In this document: piece by piece, positions 1 through 10,609 of the stretch
Layout: each line of letters opens with the position of its first letter
How positions within the stretch are numbered: position 1 is the stretch's first letter
Assembly (NCBI GenBank): GCA_030267965.1
Contig: BRYA01000399.1
Coordinates: 23,487 to 87,486 of the forward strand
Direction of reading: 5' to 3'
Source: Triparma columacea
Taxonomy: Eukaryota; Sar; Bolidophyceae; Parmales; Triparmaceae
DNA length: 64,000 nucleotides
Program-made: the position numbers and the translations under genes
Notes under the pieces: model-generated
What the model was told of the DNA's origin: nothing
What the model saw: the letters and a program-made list of their open reading frames with translations, nothing else
Database searches by the model: none

Positions 1-1220
1 GGTGGTATTCAGGTAATAATGGTGGGAGACTTTCACCAACTTCCACCTGTTAAGGCTAAGGGTCTAGCATTCCAGAGCGAGACGTGGACGAGGTGAGGGG
101 AGAGAAGAACTAGAAATAAAATGTTGGGGAAGGATTGACATTCAATAATACAGCCCAACATTCGCTCATCCTTTCGCTCGTCCCCCCCCCACCACCCCCA
201 CCCCCCCAGCCTTGGGTTCGATAACGTGATCCTAAACGTAAATTTCCGTCAGTCCACCGATTCACGTTATCGTTCTCTCCTCTCCCGCGTCCGTACCGGT
301 TCCATAACCTCCGCTGACAGGAGGCTGTTGTCAACAAGGATAATAGGGGGGGGATGTAAACCACCGGTTGAGGGTAGGGTCACGGAACTTTACCCGAGAG
401 TTAAAAAAGTTGAGGAGGTTAACGATTATATGATTAAAGAGGAGGTGAGAATAATGGACAAGAGATTTCATGAAAGATCATACGCAATAACACAACCCCC
501 TCCCATCGCTCGATCGTGCAGGCTGAGAGGACAGGGGTAGAGATGAAGTGCATGAAGTCTATTGATTCAGGCAATGCCGCCTTGATGAAAGAGTGCTTAG
601 GCCAGGAAACGTTGAAGCTCTGCGTAGGCGCCGAGGTAATTCTCACAACCAACCTTAACGTCGTGAAGGGACTATCAAACGGTACGAGGGGGACGGTCGT
701 AGATTGGACGCCTGACGGACTACCGATAGTCAGGTTTAAAAGCGCGAGGAAAGGAATAGGGGACGTCGTTAAAAACGTTGGGAGACATAGATGGGAGTAC
801 AAACTGGGGAGCAGATTAGTGGCGGCGAGGGAGCAGGTGAGAATAGGCAAGGGGGGGGAGGGGGGAGGGGATTGATCCATGCAAAGACAACACTAAACCC
901 TCCGGTCGTCCGACAACACTAAACCCTCCGGTCGTCCCCTTCGCTTCTCTCCCCCGCAGTTCCCTCTCATCCTCGGGTACGCTGTGAGCATCCATAGAAG
1001 CCAGGGCTTGACGCTCCCCTCCGTGGTGTGCGAGCTCTCGGGTATATTTGGGGGGGGGGGTATGGTCTACACTGCCCTCAGCAGGGTGGGGTCGTTGGAG
1101 GGACTTTGGATTCGGGGAGAGATTAAAGGAGTTGACGGAGACGATAGAGTCAAGGCATTCTATGAGAGGATATCAGAGGAGAAAGAGCTTGACCAGCAGC
1201 AAGATGAGAGTATCGTATAG
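1..1220 (+). CDS. PIF1: PIF1-family 5'-3' DNA helicase, C-terminal part (5' end outside window)
   Basis: This is an ATP-dependent helicase of the PIF1/RRM3 family, which unwinds DNA at telomeres, forks and G-quadruplexes. I read four exons with matching phases: <1-92, 210-444, 522-836 and 960-1220. The first exon carries the Walker B region (VGDFHQLPPV). The second has the NFRQS motif. The third has the LCVGAEVILTTNL segment. The fourth has the late helicase motifs SIHRSQGLTL and YTALSRVGSLEGL, which are diagnostic for the family. The Walker A region and N-terminus are left of the window. Introns are 117, 77 and 123 bp with GTGAG donors and C-rich acceptors. The third intron holds a 26-bp tandem duplication. 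The family assignment is firm; the specific cellular role is not visible here. Confidence 0.9.
886..937. repeat. 26-bp perfect tandem duplication inside helicase intron 3
   Basis: Two adjacent identical 26-nt units (886-911 and 912-937) lie just before the polypyrimidine tract of the intron at 837-959. Confidence 0.95.
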
Positions 1221-1349
1221 ATGTATGTACAGTATGTACAGTATACTTGTGTTTTGTGTGAAACTACTGTGTCTTGTGTACAGTACTTCGACAAGATAGA
1301 TACTAGAAACTATCGCTTGTCTGTTCCCTCCCCCCACAACCCCTCTGTC

Positions 1350-1385
1350 CTCCCCCATTCCCTCCCCCATTCCCTCCCCCATTCC
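1350..1385. repeat. 12-bp x3 microsatellite-like repeat (CTCCCCCATTCC)
   Basis: Three adjacent 12-nt units lie between the convergent 3' ends of the helicase gene and the next gene. Confidence 0.9.
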
Positions 1386-1408
1386 ACTACGTTCAGCACC
1401 GTCCTTGG

Positions 1409-2835
1409 CTAGCCGCTCGAGACTGTGCTAGCGGTACTGCCCGTATCTTCTTCCGATGGTGCGACTGAAGAGGCCAAGGTAGACATGGCACTGCTCCTGA
1501 ACCCCTTGTATCCAGCCTTGTGCAGCTTCTTCCTGGCCCCAAATTTGACGTATAACATCAGTTTGACCATGAGCGCACACGCAGTTAGCAGGAATCCGAA
1601 GACACAAATCATACTGATAGCCTTGGTTGCAGGTCTCTGAACCGTAACAAAGTGAGCACCGAGGAACGTTATGAAGATGCCAGTATAAAAGGGGATGGTC
1701 TTGGAAGTAGACAGAATCTCGTTTGCTGCGGCTTTCGCGGACGTAGCGCCAGGGGCGTTGGCGTCGGCCGGCATTAGCAAGGTAGAAAGTTGTTTTCCCT
1801 TCCTGTAGTACCCGATGGCTACAGCAATCAAGATCAGCGCTGCCCAAGCACCCGCGATCAGGGTTAGCCCGACGAGCAAGGGCCCAACGACCATGAAGAA
1901 TGACATCACAATCAGGGTGAAGACCAGCTTCTTTAGTTTGCCAATTGTGTCATTCTCCGCACCCATTTTCTTGCTCTTCATGTAAACATCAGCCCACATC
2001 AGTGAGACCTCCATCAACGCAGACAACATGCCAACGGCAAAGTAACCAAAGGCAGCGGGCCTAAGAGTGTCGTTTATGACGTAGGCTGGGTTCGTTACGC
2101 CCTGTAGCTCGACCAAGTACACAATAATCAGGACCAACTGAGCTATAGACCCCAAGGTAGTGAAGGTGATGGTGATCCCTGATGCGTTGAACTGGAGCGC
2201 CCCGACCTTATAAAGTTGATACATGGTCAGGTGCGTTTGAAAGGTTGCAACACAAGTGAATACGAGGACAACATAGTTGGCTATGAGGAGAAACCCTTTG
2301 TAGGATAGTTCCTCTTCGCAGTACTCCAAACCTTCGTCGTTTGGGTCACCAGGAAGGGGCTGCACACCCCCTTCTCCGTACAAGGCATAGCACGCGCACA
2401 CATACCTGATGAGACCGCTGTCAGCTTTAATTTCTTCTTCGTCGTAAAGTTTGGTACCATTGCCGTCAGTAACATTGTAGAGCTCCTCGCCAAAAATAGA
2501 CGCATCTATCTTTCTATAACAGAAGGTACGGGCGGGACTTCAGGAGGAGGGGGGGAGGGTAAGTATTGGTCATTGCGACTTCACTTTCACCAGTTCAAGT
2601 GCCGTCAGTTCAAGTGCCGTCAAGGCAGACTATCTTCCTGCACCACTTACCAATCTTTTGGGGCCGCGGTACATTCCCCCGCGACGGGAGCAGCTGTTGT
2701 TCTCTCCTGTTTGATGCTAAACGCTAGGACACATGTCAACAGAAGGAGCAGATTAAACCTGGAGAACGTTTGGTGGGGAGATAAAGGCAGAAGTGTGGGG
2801 AAGCAGATCGTTTTGGGGGGGATCGTTAGTCTCAT
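1409..2835 (-). CDS. multi-pass membrane protein with signal peptide, function unknown
   Basis: I predict two exons, 2835-2651 and 2537-1409, joined by a GTAAGT donor and an AAG acceptor in phase 2, giving about 437 aa. The N-terminus has a hydrophobic stretch (FNLLLLLTCVLAFSI) that looks like a signal peptide. About 100 polar residues follow, with Cys and an NVT glycosylation sequon, and then roughly seven hydrophobic segments in the second exon. The C-tail is Ser/Thr-rich and cytoplasmic-looking (SSVAPSEEDTGSTAS). A seven-span layout with an extracellular N-terminal domain resembles a receptor, but I recognise no receptor signature, so that is only a topological hint. The 113-bp intron contains a 15-bp tandem duplication. 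Confidence 0.6.
2592..2621. repeat. 15-bp perfect tandem duplication inside an intron
   Basis: The unit AGTTCAAGTGCCGTC occurs twice in a row within the intron of the multi-pass membrane protein gene. Confidence 0.95.
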
Positions 2836-3226
2836 TTATATTTAGTATGGTGTGTGGTGATCAATGCGGAGTTTATAACAAATAGGGCCCTCTTTCTTGA
2901 CACTCACCCTATGTACATCCCGATGATTTTCTGCAGGGATTTCTTCTCCTTTTCTCCCATCTTCGACTGTTAAGTCAAGGGATTTGGGAGCTTGTTGCAA
3001 GGAAGAAGGAAGATTGGGTGTTTGATCACAAGTTGATCTCGTCTATACAAAGAACTGAGTCCACTGAAAATAATATAGCCAGACTTGTTTCTGTTGAGCT
3101 CATGCAGCAGAAGCTGAAATTATTGCGGATTATTTGCTTCTTCAAGTTGAAATGCGAAAAAAAATTGTTTTAGGTTTAAACAGCGATGTTTTAGCGATGG
3201 GAAGTCGTCATCGTGTTCGGCGGCAA
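2836..3226. other. intergenic, no gene seen
   Basis: This is the upstream region of the membrane-protein gene and the downstream region of exportin-7. I see no open frame with family features and no RNA gene. Confidence 0.6.
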
Positions 3227-6200
3227 TCACAATGTGAGGAAGCTCCTCGTTGCGACCCTGAATGCCGTAAGCTTTTGGGTAAATCGATCCCTGTTGGAGC
3301 TGTCAAGGTTCCTCGCGACATCCTCGAGGAGCTTACTAAAGGCAGCGTTAAGCTGCTGTTTATTTTCCGGTGCCTGCGTCGAGAGAAGCTGGTCCTTGTA
3401 CATGGTGAAGCTTTGTTCACTGGCGAGCATTAAGCTAAGCATTGGCCTCATAACAGCCCAGTGGTTGCTGGCACTCCCGAAGAGTAGAAGGTTGAAGAGG
3501 GTTGCGGTCAGGCTCGCGAATAAGTTCGGCTCGCTGTTGAGGTGCCTCGTGAGGTTCTGCATCTCGGGCTTATCTCCCTTTCCCTTGTTGTCGAAGTAGA
3601 AGGTCGAAAGGTGGTCAATAGTCGTGGCACAAAGACTGCTTAAGGGAGCATCGCTGCTCTGTAGGCCCTCGTGGATGGAATTCATGAGCTGCATTAACGT
3701 TTCCGTGGGGAGCCCGAGCACTGCGCTGATGTGATTATGGAAGAGAATTTCCATGAAGGAGAAGTAGGACTTCGAGAGCTTGGGGTAACTCATGATGTCA
3801 TCGAGGGAGATTGACATCACGAGTTTGAGGGCTATCTCTAGGGCGTGGTCCAGAGCCGGGTCGTTGTATAACGCAAAGACTCCGAAGCAGACGTAATTAC
3901 CGCTCAGGGCGCTTACGATTACGTCGAGAGTGAGGGCGTAACCTTTGTAGACCTTCTTGTACATGTCGTGCTCGCCGTACTGGGCGCTGTTGGTGCTGTG
4001 GTGCTGGAGACTGTTGCTCGCGTAGGCACAGACGATGTCTGACGTGGTCCGGAAGAGCAGGATACCATTAGGGGAGGACTGGTCGAAGTTTACCCTGTTT
4101 GCCTTGTTGTAGACGAACTCCTGAACGAACTTGAGCAGGCTCGTCGTCACAGCCGGCTCGTCGTACCACACTTCGGCTATTCTCACCAGGAGGGGGAAGT
4201 GGGAAGGGAACAGATGGTCAAAAAGCATGGCGTACGTCTTTCGGTTGTGCAGGCTGGAGGCTATTCCCCTCAAATCTCTCAGCACTCCAATAAGGGGGGG
4301 CTTGACGTGTTCCGACCTCAACTCCTGAGGGCTGAGCTGTCCGAGCTGGCTAAGGGTCTTGCAAATGGGCTCAATAAATGCGTCGAAACTGTTGGGAGTG
4401 GAAAGGGGGAGAGGGGAAACGGGGGGGATTAGTATTTTGTGCATTCGCATAGGTTCCCCTCCCAGTCGCTCCCTGCCTGCAAGCCTCACCTCAATGGCAT
4501 CTCCTCGGCCGTGGAGCTGAAAAGTAGCCTAGTGAGAGTGGCATGGAATGTTGTCCTGTGCCTGCAGTTCGAGGGAACCGACAAGAACGGGAAGTAGTCG
4601 CTAGTGTGGTGCATCAGTAAATACTTGACGGTATCCAAAGTCAGGAGAAGCTTGGAGCTAGAGTAGCCACTGGCCATGTCGTAAAAGAGCTCTAAAGTCT
4701 TGGCGACCACGTCCTCGTCGTTGGGCCAGTACTTGAGGTTGTTGCCGATCTTGGTCACAATCAGGTTCGCGACGCTGGTATGGTCTCCCATCGCCATGTG
4801 CTCAAACATGCGCTGGTACACCTTCTGCTTGGTGGTAGGGGCGTGCTCGGAACCTATCTTGGAAGAGGGTGTGATGATCGAGGAGATGGAGGACATGGTC
4901 GTGGAACCGCTCTGGTCCCACATGAACATGTAAACCCTTCGGAAGTGCTGGAAGTAGTAAAGGAAGGCCATCTCGAGCTTGTCGTCGCACTTCATGTGGC
5001 CAGAACTCTGGCAGCAGCGAAAGTCGACGACGTGGACGAGTTGAAAAACGCGGCGGGAAAGGCTTGCGTCGATGGTTTCCTCTCCGTCGTCCAGGTGAGA
5101 AGTGGACCAGCTATGCCCCCCGACGATAGCTCCAATCATGTAAATGAGCCAAGTGAGCTGCCCCTCGTACCCCTGGAGTTTCATCATTGTAGCCTGATCG
5201 ACGGATACGGTGGAAGCTGATGCAATGACCTGCTGATACTCTGCCATGATGGGGTCGAACTTTTCGAGGATGAGCTGGGCGACAGTCGTGTATTGGAACC
5301 TGCAGATAGTCGGAAGCCTCTCGAGCTGCTCCTTCAGCGAACCGTCGTCGTCGAGGGGGTCGTCGAGGCCCCCGTCGGCCTGCAGGACCGTCGCGACCGA
5401 GCCAAGCATAGAATCGATGTAAGATTTTACGACAGTCAAGACGGCAACCTCGAGGGCATTGGAGTGGCCTTTTACCCCAGTGTCCGCGCGAACGTATGGG
5501 ACTGCGGCCACGAGCCTCCCAAAGAGAGCCAGGAGGTAGTGGATGGAATTCCTCGAAAACTGCCAGTTCTGCATGGACTGGACTGTGAAGTCCGAGGCGA
5601 GCTTGAGCCACTCGATGTAGCTATCGGCCTTGACGAGCTCCGAGAGCTGGTAGTTGGCCTTGAGCCTTCCGAGCAAGCGGCAGAATTGGTGGTAGTTGTC
5701 CTCGTGCTGGAACCCCGTTTGGTTTTTCATGAGAATAGTAACGGCGTTCATGAGCCGCTGGAGAAATTCAGCCCTGTCCCTATCCGTAGAGAAAAGTGAC
5801 CGCCGGCAGCTGCATAGCAGGATAAGGGCCTCCATGGCCTTGGAAGAGCGGGGGGGGTCAAAGTTTGTGTAAAAAAATACAAAGAGGGCCATGGTGTCAG
5901 GGTCCTGAATGACACTCTTCCAATTCGAGGGGACTTGGATAGTGCCGACGTCCTCGGACGACTCGTCTGGGTTAGTGCCGATGAAGTCGAACGACAAACA
6001 GCGCACGCACAGGGAAAGGGACTGCTCTCCGAGGGTTCTTAACTGGTTGGGCTCAGCGTTGATCGAGTTGGACTGAAGTTGCCCAAGGGTGGTGAGGCCA
6101 AGCTGGAACACCCGGAAGAGGGAAACGTCGCGGAAGGAAACAGCAGTCTTGCGGTGCTGCGTGATTGTACGGCCGGACGTTGGGATGTTGAGCTCGTCGA

Positions 6201-6738
6201 CCAGCTGATTAAGGATTCTGAGACCGAGGATGCAGTGATCGACGGTGGCCTGGAGGAACTTTGTGACCTCCTCGGCGAGCTCACGGTGGGAGGGATCGTC
6301 GAACCAGCCGAGCTTCGTGATGCGGCACACAAGCTTGATGAGCTGCGTCTGGACAAACCCCTGAAGAGACGTGCCAGAGTTCCCAAGGTAGGAGAGCACA
6401 TAATTGCGGATTTCGACTGCGGGGAGGAGTGAAGCGGTTGCGTTAGCGTTTGCAATTGTGCGACGAAACAATCAGCGAGGACCCCCTCTCTCACCTCTCT
6501 GAGGTATTGTGAAGTTATTCCAGTGGGTCGTAATGAGAGCCGTTAGGGAGTTGGCCGCCACAAGGAGGGCATAGTGAGACTGGGAATTATCTAAGATGAA
6601 CTGTGCCATGGGAATGTTCTCTGCAGAAGTTTGAAGGGAAAGGAGACGACTTTGCGCATCCTGTCTGGCACTTTCATCAGGGGTAGTATATAGCGTCGTG
6701 GCCAGCTGTTCCACCTGCTGAAGTTGTTCAGAGTTCAT
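3227..6738 (-). CDS. XPO7: exportin-7 (RanBP16) nuclear transport receptor
   Basis: This is a Ran-GTP-dependent karyopherin that exports (and sometimes imports) cargo through the nuclear pore. Three exons (6738-6495, 6416-4490, 4388-3227) join in phase and give about 1,110 aa, close to the ~1,087 aa of animal exportin-7. Exon 1 ends with an importin-beta N-terminal type repeat (ILDNSQSHYALLVAANSL). Exon 2 opens with EIRNYVLSYLGN and contains NYHQFCRLLGRLKANYQL and SVHYLL-like (SIHYLLALFGRL) helices. Exon 3 has SSPNGILLFRTTSDIV, YPKLSKSYFSFMEIL and NRDRFTQKLTAFR, all matching the conserved exportin-7 C-terminal HEAT repeats. Exportin-4 is a distant relative but matches these blocks less well. 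The introns are 78 and 101 bp. Confidence 0.92.
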
Positions 6739-7406
6739 TGCTTACAGTGTCGCTTGACTATTTTCAGAGAGTGGGGAGATTGGAGCAAAGACGTCGAAAA
6801 AAAGGAACGACGGCAGGATCAAGAATGAAGTACTTCTGAGGGGTTTGAGGGAAGGTTTGGGAGGTAAGGGTTGGGGTGTTGGACAATTGAATCGAGACCT
6901 GTGTTGAATTACTCCTTGGGGAAAAGGATGTTGAAGAATATGAGCAAAGTTCACGGATCAGCGGTGGGATGTCGGGTTGGATAGGATTGGTGGGGCTGGG
7001 TGGAGGGATTGGCGGGTGAATTGAAGAGATTTGGGGCTATGTGATAAGGAGAGAGAAGGACTCGGAGAACGTGTCGGCTATATCGGGGTGACGGGAGACT
7101 TATTTGCCAAAGATTTTTAACTTTGGATAGAAGTAGGTGCGGTTCTGCGGGGTTTTCTGTCGGTGTTGGCTTTTTCTCGGGTAGTGATCAGGGCCACGCG
7201 GCTTTTTCTTCTTGTTGGATCGCTGTGATGCTCCAAACCTCTTGACATCCCGAAACATATCAAGTGAAGTTGTCCATCTCCACGTCTCTTGAGCACATTT
7301 GGGTCCCTTTCTGGGGGTATATGTATATTAAATAGATCACCTCTCCTGTCGATTGATCTTTGACGTAATTTCGTCCACGGTTACCTTTTTCTCACAAACC
7401 TCTCTC
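6739..7406. other. divergent intergenic region between exportin-7 and isomerase
   Basis: This 668-bp region holds both 5' flanks. I see no supported gene in it. Confidence 0.6.
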
Positions 7407-8258
7407 ATGTCCTCCCCTTCACAGATGTTTGCTTCAAGAGGCCTACTTCGCTTGGGAAGCTCGGTACGTCTCGCCGGTGCCGCTAGAACATACGTGAACC
7501 TATCGAAGCCCTCCCCTTCCGTTGCAGTCCTAGAGCTTGACAGGGCTCCTGTGAACTCTCTCTCCAAGGAGATGGCTGAAGCTGTCGCTGCGGCTATCAA
7601 GGAGGCCGAGGGCGACGACAAGGTGCAAGCCCTCGTGTTGAAGAGTTCCAACCCTAAGATTTTTTCGGCCGGCCTGGACATCACCGAGATGAACAACCCC
7701 GAGGTGGGAAGGCTGGAGGACTTTTGGAGGTCCATTCAAGACCTTTTCCTGACACTCTATGGGAGTCGCCTCAGCACCGTCGCTGCGATTGAGGGACATT
7801 CTCCCGCTGGTGGTTGCCTTTTGGCGATGAGCTGCGACTACAGGGTCATGACTGAAGGGGAGAACTTTAAAATTGGCCTTAACGAGACAAAGCTTGGAAT
7901 CGCAGCCCCGTACTGGCTGAAAGATCTTTTTATCAAGACCATCGGTCACAGGGAGGCTGAGCTCGGTCTGGGCTTGGGAACACTTTACTCACCCTCCGAG
8001 GCTCTGTCTGTCAACCTCGTAGACCAAGTTGTCAAAAATGAGGATGTTCTAAAGGTCGCCATGAAGGAGGCTGAGACGTGGGCGAAGATCCCTCCCAAGG
8101 GAAGGATTGCGAGCAAGGTTATGCTTAGGTCCGAAATGACGGACGACTTGAGGGAAAAGAAGGAACTTGATGTAGGTTGGTTCAGAGATTTTATCATGGA
8201 GGAGGGCACTCAAAAGGGAATCGATGCCTACTTGAAGAGCCTTGGGGGGGGGAAGTGA
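7407..8258 (+). CDS. ECI1: enoyl-CoA delta-isomerase 1, mitochondrial (crotonase fold)
   Basis: The enzyme moves the double bond of 3-enoyl-CoA to the 2-trans position so that unsaturated fatty acids can enter beta-oxidation. The gene is a single exon of 283 aa from the ATG at 7407; the second ATG at 7425 is an alternative start. The N-terminus (MFASRGLLRLGSSVRLAG) is Arg/Ser-rich and lacks acidic residues, as in a mitochondrial presequence. Crotonase signatures include FSAGLDITEM (oxyanion hole), AAIEGHSPAGGCLLAMSCDYR and IGLNETKLGIAAPYW with the LNET region that carries the isomerase general base (Glu). The length matches mitochondrial ECI1 (~300 aa) rather than the larger peroxisomal ECI2. 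Confidence 0.88.
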   Translation: MSSPSQMFASRGLLRLGSSVRLAGAARTYVNLSKPSPSVAVLELDRAPVNSLSKEMAEAVAAAIKEAEGDDKVQALVLKSSNPKIFSAGLDITEMNNPEVGRLEDFWRSIQDLFLTLYGSRLSTVAAIEGHSPAGGCLLAMSCDYRVMTEGENFKIGLNETKLGIAAPYWLKDLFIKTIGHREAELGLGLGTLYSPSEALSVNLVDQVVKNEDVLKVAMKEAETWAKIPPKGRIASKVMLRSEMTDDLREKKELDVGWFRDFIMEEGTQKGIDAYLKSLGGGK

Positions 8259-8421
8259 GGTTGGATTTGGAGAGAATGGGGTTGGTGGGGGGGTAGATGG
8301 GGGTAGGGATGGGGGGTTTCCATAGACACGACGTGAATAGACAATGACAGTTGATAAAGAATGTGATTAATTAAATCGTGCGCAACGCCACACCACACAA
8401 AAGAGGTAGAAAGCAAATGTA

Positions 8422-9376
8422 CTATTTCTTCGCACACCCCCTCTTCGCAAACTCTTCCTTCAGACAGTCAGTATCAACAATAGCGGGGAAGAAGTGCAAT
8501 TGGCCGCCACCAACCTTGTCGAGGCCACCAGGGCCCTCCGCCCACTTGTCCTCGGGGGTCTGGGTTTCCTTGAAGTAAACAAGGATCGGGAAGCTCTCAG
8601 GAAAGAAGTCGTAGTTCACGAAACTGGGAGCAGTAAGCGAGACGAACCGCGGAAAGGGTCAAGATGGTGGGTGAGAATAATGAAGACACTTAGACAGGGG
8701 ACAAACGATGTGTATCCATGCAGATGCTACAAACGATGTGTATCCATGCAGATAGATGCTCACCTGTCGTACCTCCACCTATTCTCCCCCCCCACTACAA
8801 AGTTTTCCCCTGAAGACTCAAGCTCTGAAGAAAAGGGCTTGACGTTCTGCAGCGAGAACGAAGTGTCGTCAAATACGAACCTAACACGGGCCGTTTGGAT
8901 CACTGTGGTGGTATGCGTGTGAGGGGGGAGGGGGAGATTGAGGATTGATCGTGTTAGAAGTTGGTGAAGAGGCACGACACACCCTTCCCACCCCACCCCA
9001 CCACAACACGCCACTTACGAAGGAAGACGCTGAATAAAAGGATAGGGAAGAAGTAGAGAGAAATAAAGGAAAGCAAGATGGAGGGCGCAAGGAACGCCAG
9101 ACCAAGTTTCAAAGATGGAGGAGCGATAAGAAGATCTCCCTGACTCGTTGATGTTGAGCCGAGTGACGTCCTTAACAATCGAGATTGCATTGTGGGTCTT
9201 CTTGTGGGGGTTTTAAAGCCACCTTGATGAATCGAGCTGTCGAAGATTCTGGTGTGAGTTAGGGTGGGGAGCCTTTTGAGGCTTGTAAGAGAACTCCACC
9301 TTTTCGTAAGGGGAGATAATTGGCCAGAGAAGGCGGATATGAGCGGTAGAGAAATTAGGAAAAATAAATATTTCAT
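8422..9376 (-). CDS. plastid-targeted membrane protein, function unknown
   Basis: Three exons (9376-9019, 8902-8764, 8623-8422) join in phase for 232 aa. I chose the ATG at 9376 because it opens a signal peptide (MKYLFFLISLPLISAFSG) ending in an SAF motif with the conserved Phe, the hallmark of ochrophyte bipartite plastid presequences, followed by a Ser/Thr/Arg-rich transit-like region. A long hydrophobic segment (about residues 90-120) predicts one or two membrane spans. A soluble C-terminal domain follows, with RVRFVFDDTSFSLQ and a GGGQLHFFPAIVDTDCLKEEF stretch. I do not recognise the family. The gene shares a 77-bp promoter with the divergent gene at 9454. Intron 2 holds a 28-bp duplication. 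Confidence 0.7.
8701..8753. repeat. 28-bp tandem duplication inside an intron
   Basis: Units at 8701-8728 and 8729-8753 are identical over 25 nt, within the second intron of the plastid-protein gene. Confidence 0.9.
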
Positions 9377-9453
9377 CAGCAAATTTTGTTTTTTTTGCAA
9401 AGGCACAAAACAAAAGAATTCATCGTAGGTCACGTTAAGCAAGAAAGTTTTAG
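9377..9453. promoter_or_regulatory. 77-bp divergent promoter
   Basis: This is the whole space between the two start codons of divergent genes at 9376 (-) and 9454 (+). It contains T-rich and A-rich runs but no TATA box I can assign. Confidence 0.6.
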
Positions 9454-10398
9454 ATGCCGGACCCGGTAGATTCAACGGACTCTTCGGCCCAGGCCTTCCA
9501 ATTCACTGCTGCTGCATTCAAAGATCCATTGAAGGAGTTGATGTCCCTCACGAATTCGCTTCAGGTGGGTCATGAATGAGTATTTTCGCGGTGATTCGAA
9601 TTTATGTGGTTCTTAGTCGACAATGGCTGCTATAAATCGTAAACTCAAAAGTTCTTAGTCGACAATGGCATGCTATAAATCGTAAACTCAAAAGTGTGCT
9701 TCATCGTCCGCTACCTTCTTCGCTCCTCCCAGGTCATTGATGTTCCAGTAGTCGAAGTTGAATCAAACGCCGACCTGGAAGGTTACGGGTGCCTAATTGA
9801 TAGTCTTGACGATATGACGACCGAGAACAAGAAGTTCGAGATCGTTAAATGGCCTGTGTCAGGTTGGAGGCAGCTTGATCCCTCAACAGGTGACGAGGCC
9901 GGTACTACCGAAGGTCCATTTGAGGTGGAATGGAAGGGTGACTTCTTCCGCGGCAAGAACCTCGCCATAAACACCCCCGCCAACGAGTACCTCGACGGTT
10001 TAGGTACCTCAGACTTCGCTAACGCCACGGACGCCGGCGACGGCGTAGGGGGCTCTGAGGATGCCATCTACCTCTGGATGACTGACTACCACCCTTGCGG
10101 TGGTCAGCTGTTCATGCCCCAGACGTGCTCGGTTGGTGACGTTTCCTCCATGCCGTTCTTCATGTGCCTGGCCAAGGCCTCAGTCGGGGACGACGTCAAT
10201 CCCTCCGACATGGTCGGCTTCAAAATCCCCCCCGGCAAGGGCGCCTACATCCACCCCAACGTCTGGCACAACGGGTTCTACGTTAACAGGAGGTACGGGA
10301 GGGTCAAGGCGATCACGAGGCAGAGCAGGGTACACGCGAGGGTCAGCGCGAGCTGGGCGAACGAAAGGGGGGTGCTGCTGAAGATGCCGTTGAAGTGA
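9454..10398 (+). CDS. ureidoglycolate lyase-like cupin (AllA family, tentative)
   Basis: Exon 1 (9454-9564) and exon 2 (9733-10398) join in phase 0 for 258 aa. The core YHPCGGQLFMPQ, then PFFMCLAKA, then IPPGKGAYIHPNVWHNGF reads like the AllA (ureidoglycolate lyase) cupin. That family has a His-Pro-x-Gly-(Ser)-Gln-x-Phe strand and a PG-x-G-...-H-x-x-VWH motif. AllA splits ureidoglycolate to glyoxylate and urea in purine (allantoin) breakdown, which algae use for nitrogen. No targeting peptide is visible. The C-terminal extension (about 35 residues, basic) is longer than in bacterial enzymes. A generic cupin of other function is possible. The intron contains a ~42-bp tandem duplication. Confidence 0.6.
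9609..9693. repeat. ~42-bp near-perfect tandem duplication inside an intron
   Basis: Units at 9609-9650 and 9651-9693 differ by a single inserted base, within the intron of the cupin gene. Confidence 0.95.
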
Positions 10399-10609
10399 GG
10401 GGGGGGAAGGGAGGGGGGGGAAGGGAGGGGGGGGAAGGGGGTGGGACGGAAGTGAAAGCCTGCGTGTGGCGTCGGACCAAATTGTTTAAGCATGACTAAA
10501 AATACCAGCCATCGGTAAGGGGCGTAAATCAGGAATAAAATTTTTCTTTTCATAAGAATACATACACGTACATAAATTTAGCATATATTTCGTTCCCTTG
10601 CGCCTTCCC

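Noticed and set aside
5293..5799. + strand 168-aa frame inside exportin-7
   Set aside because: It lies wholly opposite conserved exportin-7 HEAT repeats and shows no family features.
8760..9105. Minus-strand frames extending through the 8763-9018 region as one exon
   Set aside because: They are stopped or low-complexity; canonical splice sites at 9018 and 8903 give a phase-matched protein instead.
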